Assembly (NCBI GenBank): GCA_016935655.1
Contig: JAFGQM010000015.1
Span: forward strand, 1 to 6,675
Reading direction: 5' to 3'
Source: Candidatus Altarchaeota archaeon
GTDB lineage: Archaea > Altiarchaeota > Altiarchaeia > JAFGQM01
Length of the DNA: 6,675 bases
The notes below the pieces were generated by a model, which was not told the origin of the DNA, did not search any database, and saw only the letters and a list, made by a program, of their open reading frames with translations. A program made the translations under genes and the position numbers. This document shows positions 6,248-6,675 of the stretch, in pieces (positions within the stretch are counted from its first letter, which is position 1; every line of letters starts with the position of its first letter).

Positions 6248-6675
6248 ATCTCCACCCCATGCACTTCCTTCATTATGTTCAGGACCATCATGGTATTGGT
6301 GCGTTTTACATCTGGCATCGCAAGCAGACTCTTCACGAAGGCGTTGAGGGTCTCCCGATCCTTGAACTTCGCGACTATTATGGCGTCGAACTCACCAGTG
6401 ACATCATAGACCGCCGATACGTTGGAAGACTTCCCGATTTCCTTCTCTATCTCCTGCAGATGGCCCCCTTCCACTATTATGCCTATTATCGCAGCTAGAT
6501 CGTAACCTAATTTCGTGAAGTCGATATTGGGCAGGAAGCCCTTTATGACCCCTACCTCCTGGAGCTTGTTGACCCGGTTGTAGACAGTGCCTTCAGCGAC
6601 CTTTAGCCCCTCGGCTATCTCCCTGAAGCTTGCCCGCCCGTCCTTCTGCAACGCATTTATTATCCCCAAGTCCAA
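6244..6675 (-). CDS. Lrp/AsnC-family transcription regulator (N-terminus outside window)
   Basis: The 143 visible residues start inside the DNA-binding domain; the first codon shown is TTG, read as Leu of the common LDxxIL segment, so roughly five to ten residues are missing. The winged helix-turn-helix spans about 2-47, with KDGRASFREIAEGLKV, then EGTVYNRVNKL as recognition helix and EVGVIKGF as the wing. The C-terminal RAM (AsnC_trans_reg) domain covers about 57-138, including VTGEFDAIIVAKF near 92-104, the loop that binds amino acids or related effectors in this family, and a final V-L-N-I-M-K strand. Such proteins form octamers or dimers that bind promoter DNA and respond to small molecules. 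It is the only gene on this strand. Its stop codon interlocks with that of the HEAT-repeat gene. Its promoter and targets are outside view; nothing here shows that it controls the neighbouring genes. Confidence 0.93.
   Translation of the reverse strand: MDLGIINALQKDGRASFREIAEGLKVAEGTVYNRVNKLQEVGVIKGFLPNIDFTKLGYDLAAIIGIIVEGGHLQEIEKEIGKSSNVSAVYDVTGEFDAIIVAKFKDRETLNAFVKSLLAMPDVKRTNTMMVLNIMKEVHGVEI

Noticed and set aside
6208..6498. Plus-strand frame running from the HEAT gene end into the Lrp gene
   Set aside because: It is antisense to the well-conserved Lrp coding sequence, its translation is His/Tyr-rich and unlike any family, and it lacks a promoter.

Overview
This window most likely comes from an archaeon whose lineage I cannot assign. 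The evidence is TATA-like AT-rich boxes just upstream of several starts, almost no Shine-Dalgarno motifs, very short spacers that fit leaderless or near-leaderless transcripts, heavy use of AGG/AGA and ATA codons, a stand-alone Lrp/AsnC regulator and a short-chain isoprenyl diphosphate synthase homologue. Coding density is very high. No RNA gene, CRISPR array, insertion sequence or prophage signal was seen, and no gene-free stretch exceeds about 100 bases.

Layout. Bases 3-641 hold the 3' end of a secreted or surface protein, a PKD domain followed by a C-terminal cohesin domain. A 99-base spacer with a good TATA box leads to a divergent polyprenyl synthetase (741-1697). Next come a small five-cysteine putative zinc protein of unknown function (1738-2082), a six-helix DUF1648/SdpI-family membrane protein (2126-2824), and a large membrane-anchored protein with thirteen tandem two-cysteine repeats (2847-4607). 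A cytosolic sulfite-oxidase-like molybdopterin enzyme (4632-5252) overlaps a HEAT-repeat protein (5249-6247) by four bases. On the opposite strand, an Lrp/AsnC regulator (6244-6675, N-terminus outside the window) converges on the HEAT gene, and their stop codons interlock.

How the genes may work together. The enzymes do not form one recognisable pathway. Three products are envelope-related by sequence (PKD-cohesin, SdpI-like and the Cys-repeat protein), and the prenyl synthase may supply membrane-lipid precursors. The tightest functional link is the molybdoenzyme and HEAT pair, which should be translationally coupled. Most other same-strand genes appear to have their own promoter, with TATA boxes lying at or over the previous stop codon, so this is more a string of closely packed units than one operon.

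The most unusual element is the Cys-repeat protein. It has a signal peptide, two transmembrane helices flanking a cytosolic coiled coil, and an external domain built from thirteen C-x(10-13)-C units, with no cysteine elsewhere in the chain.
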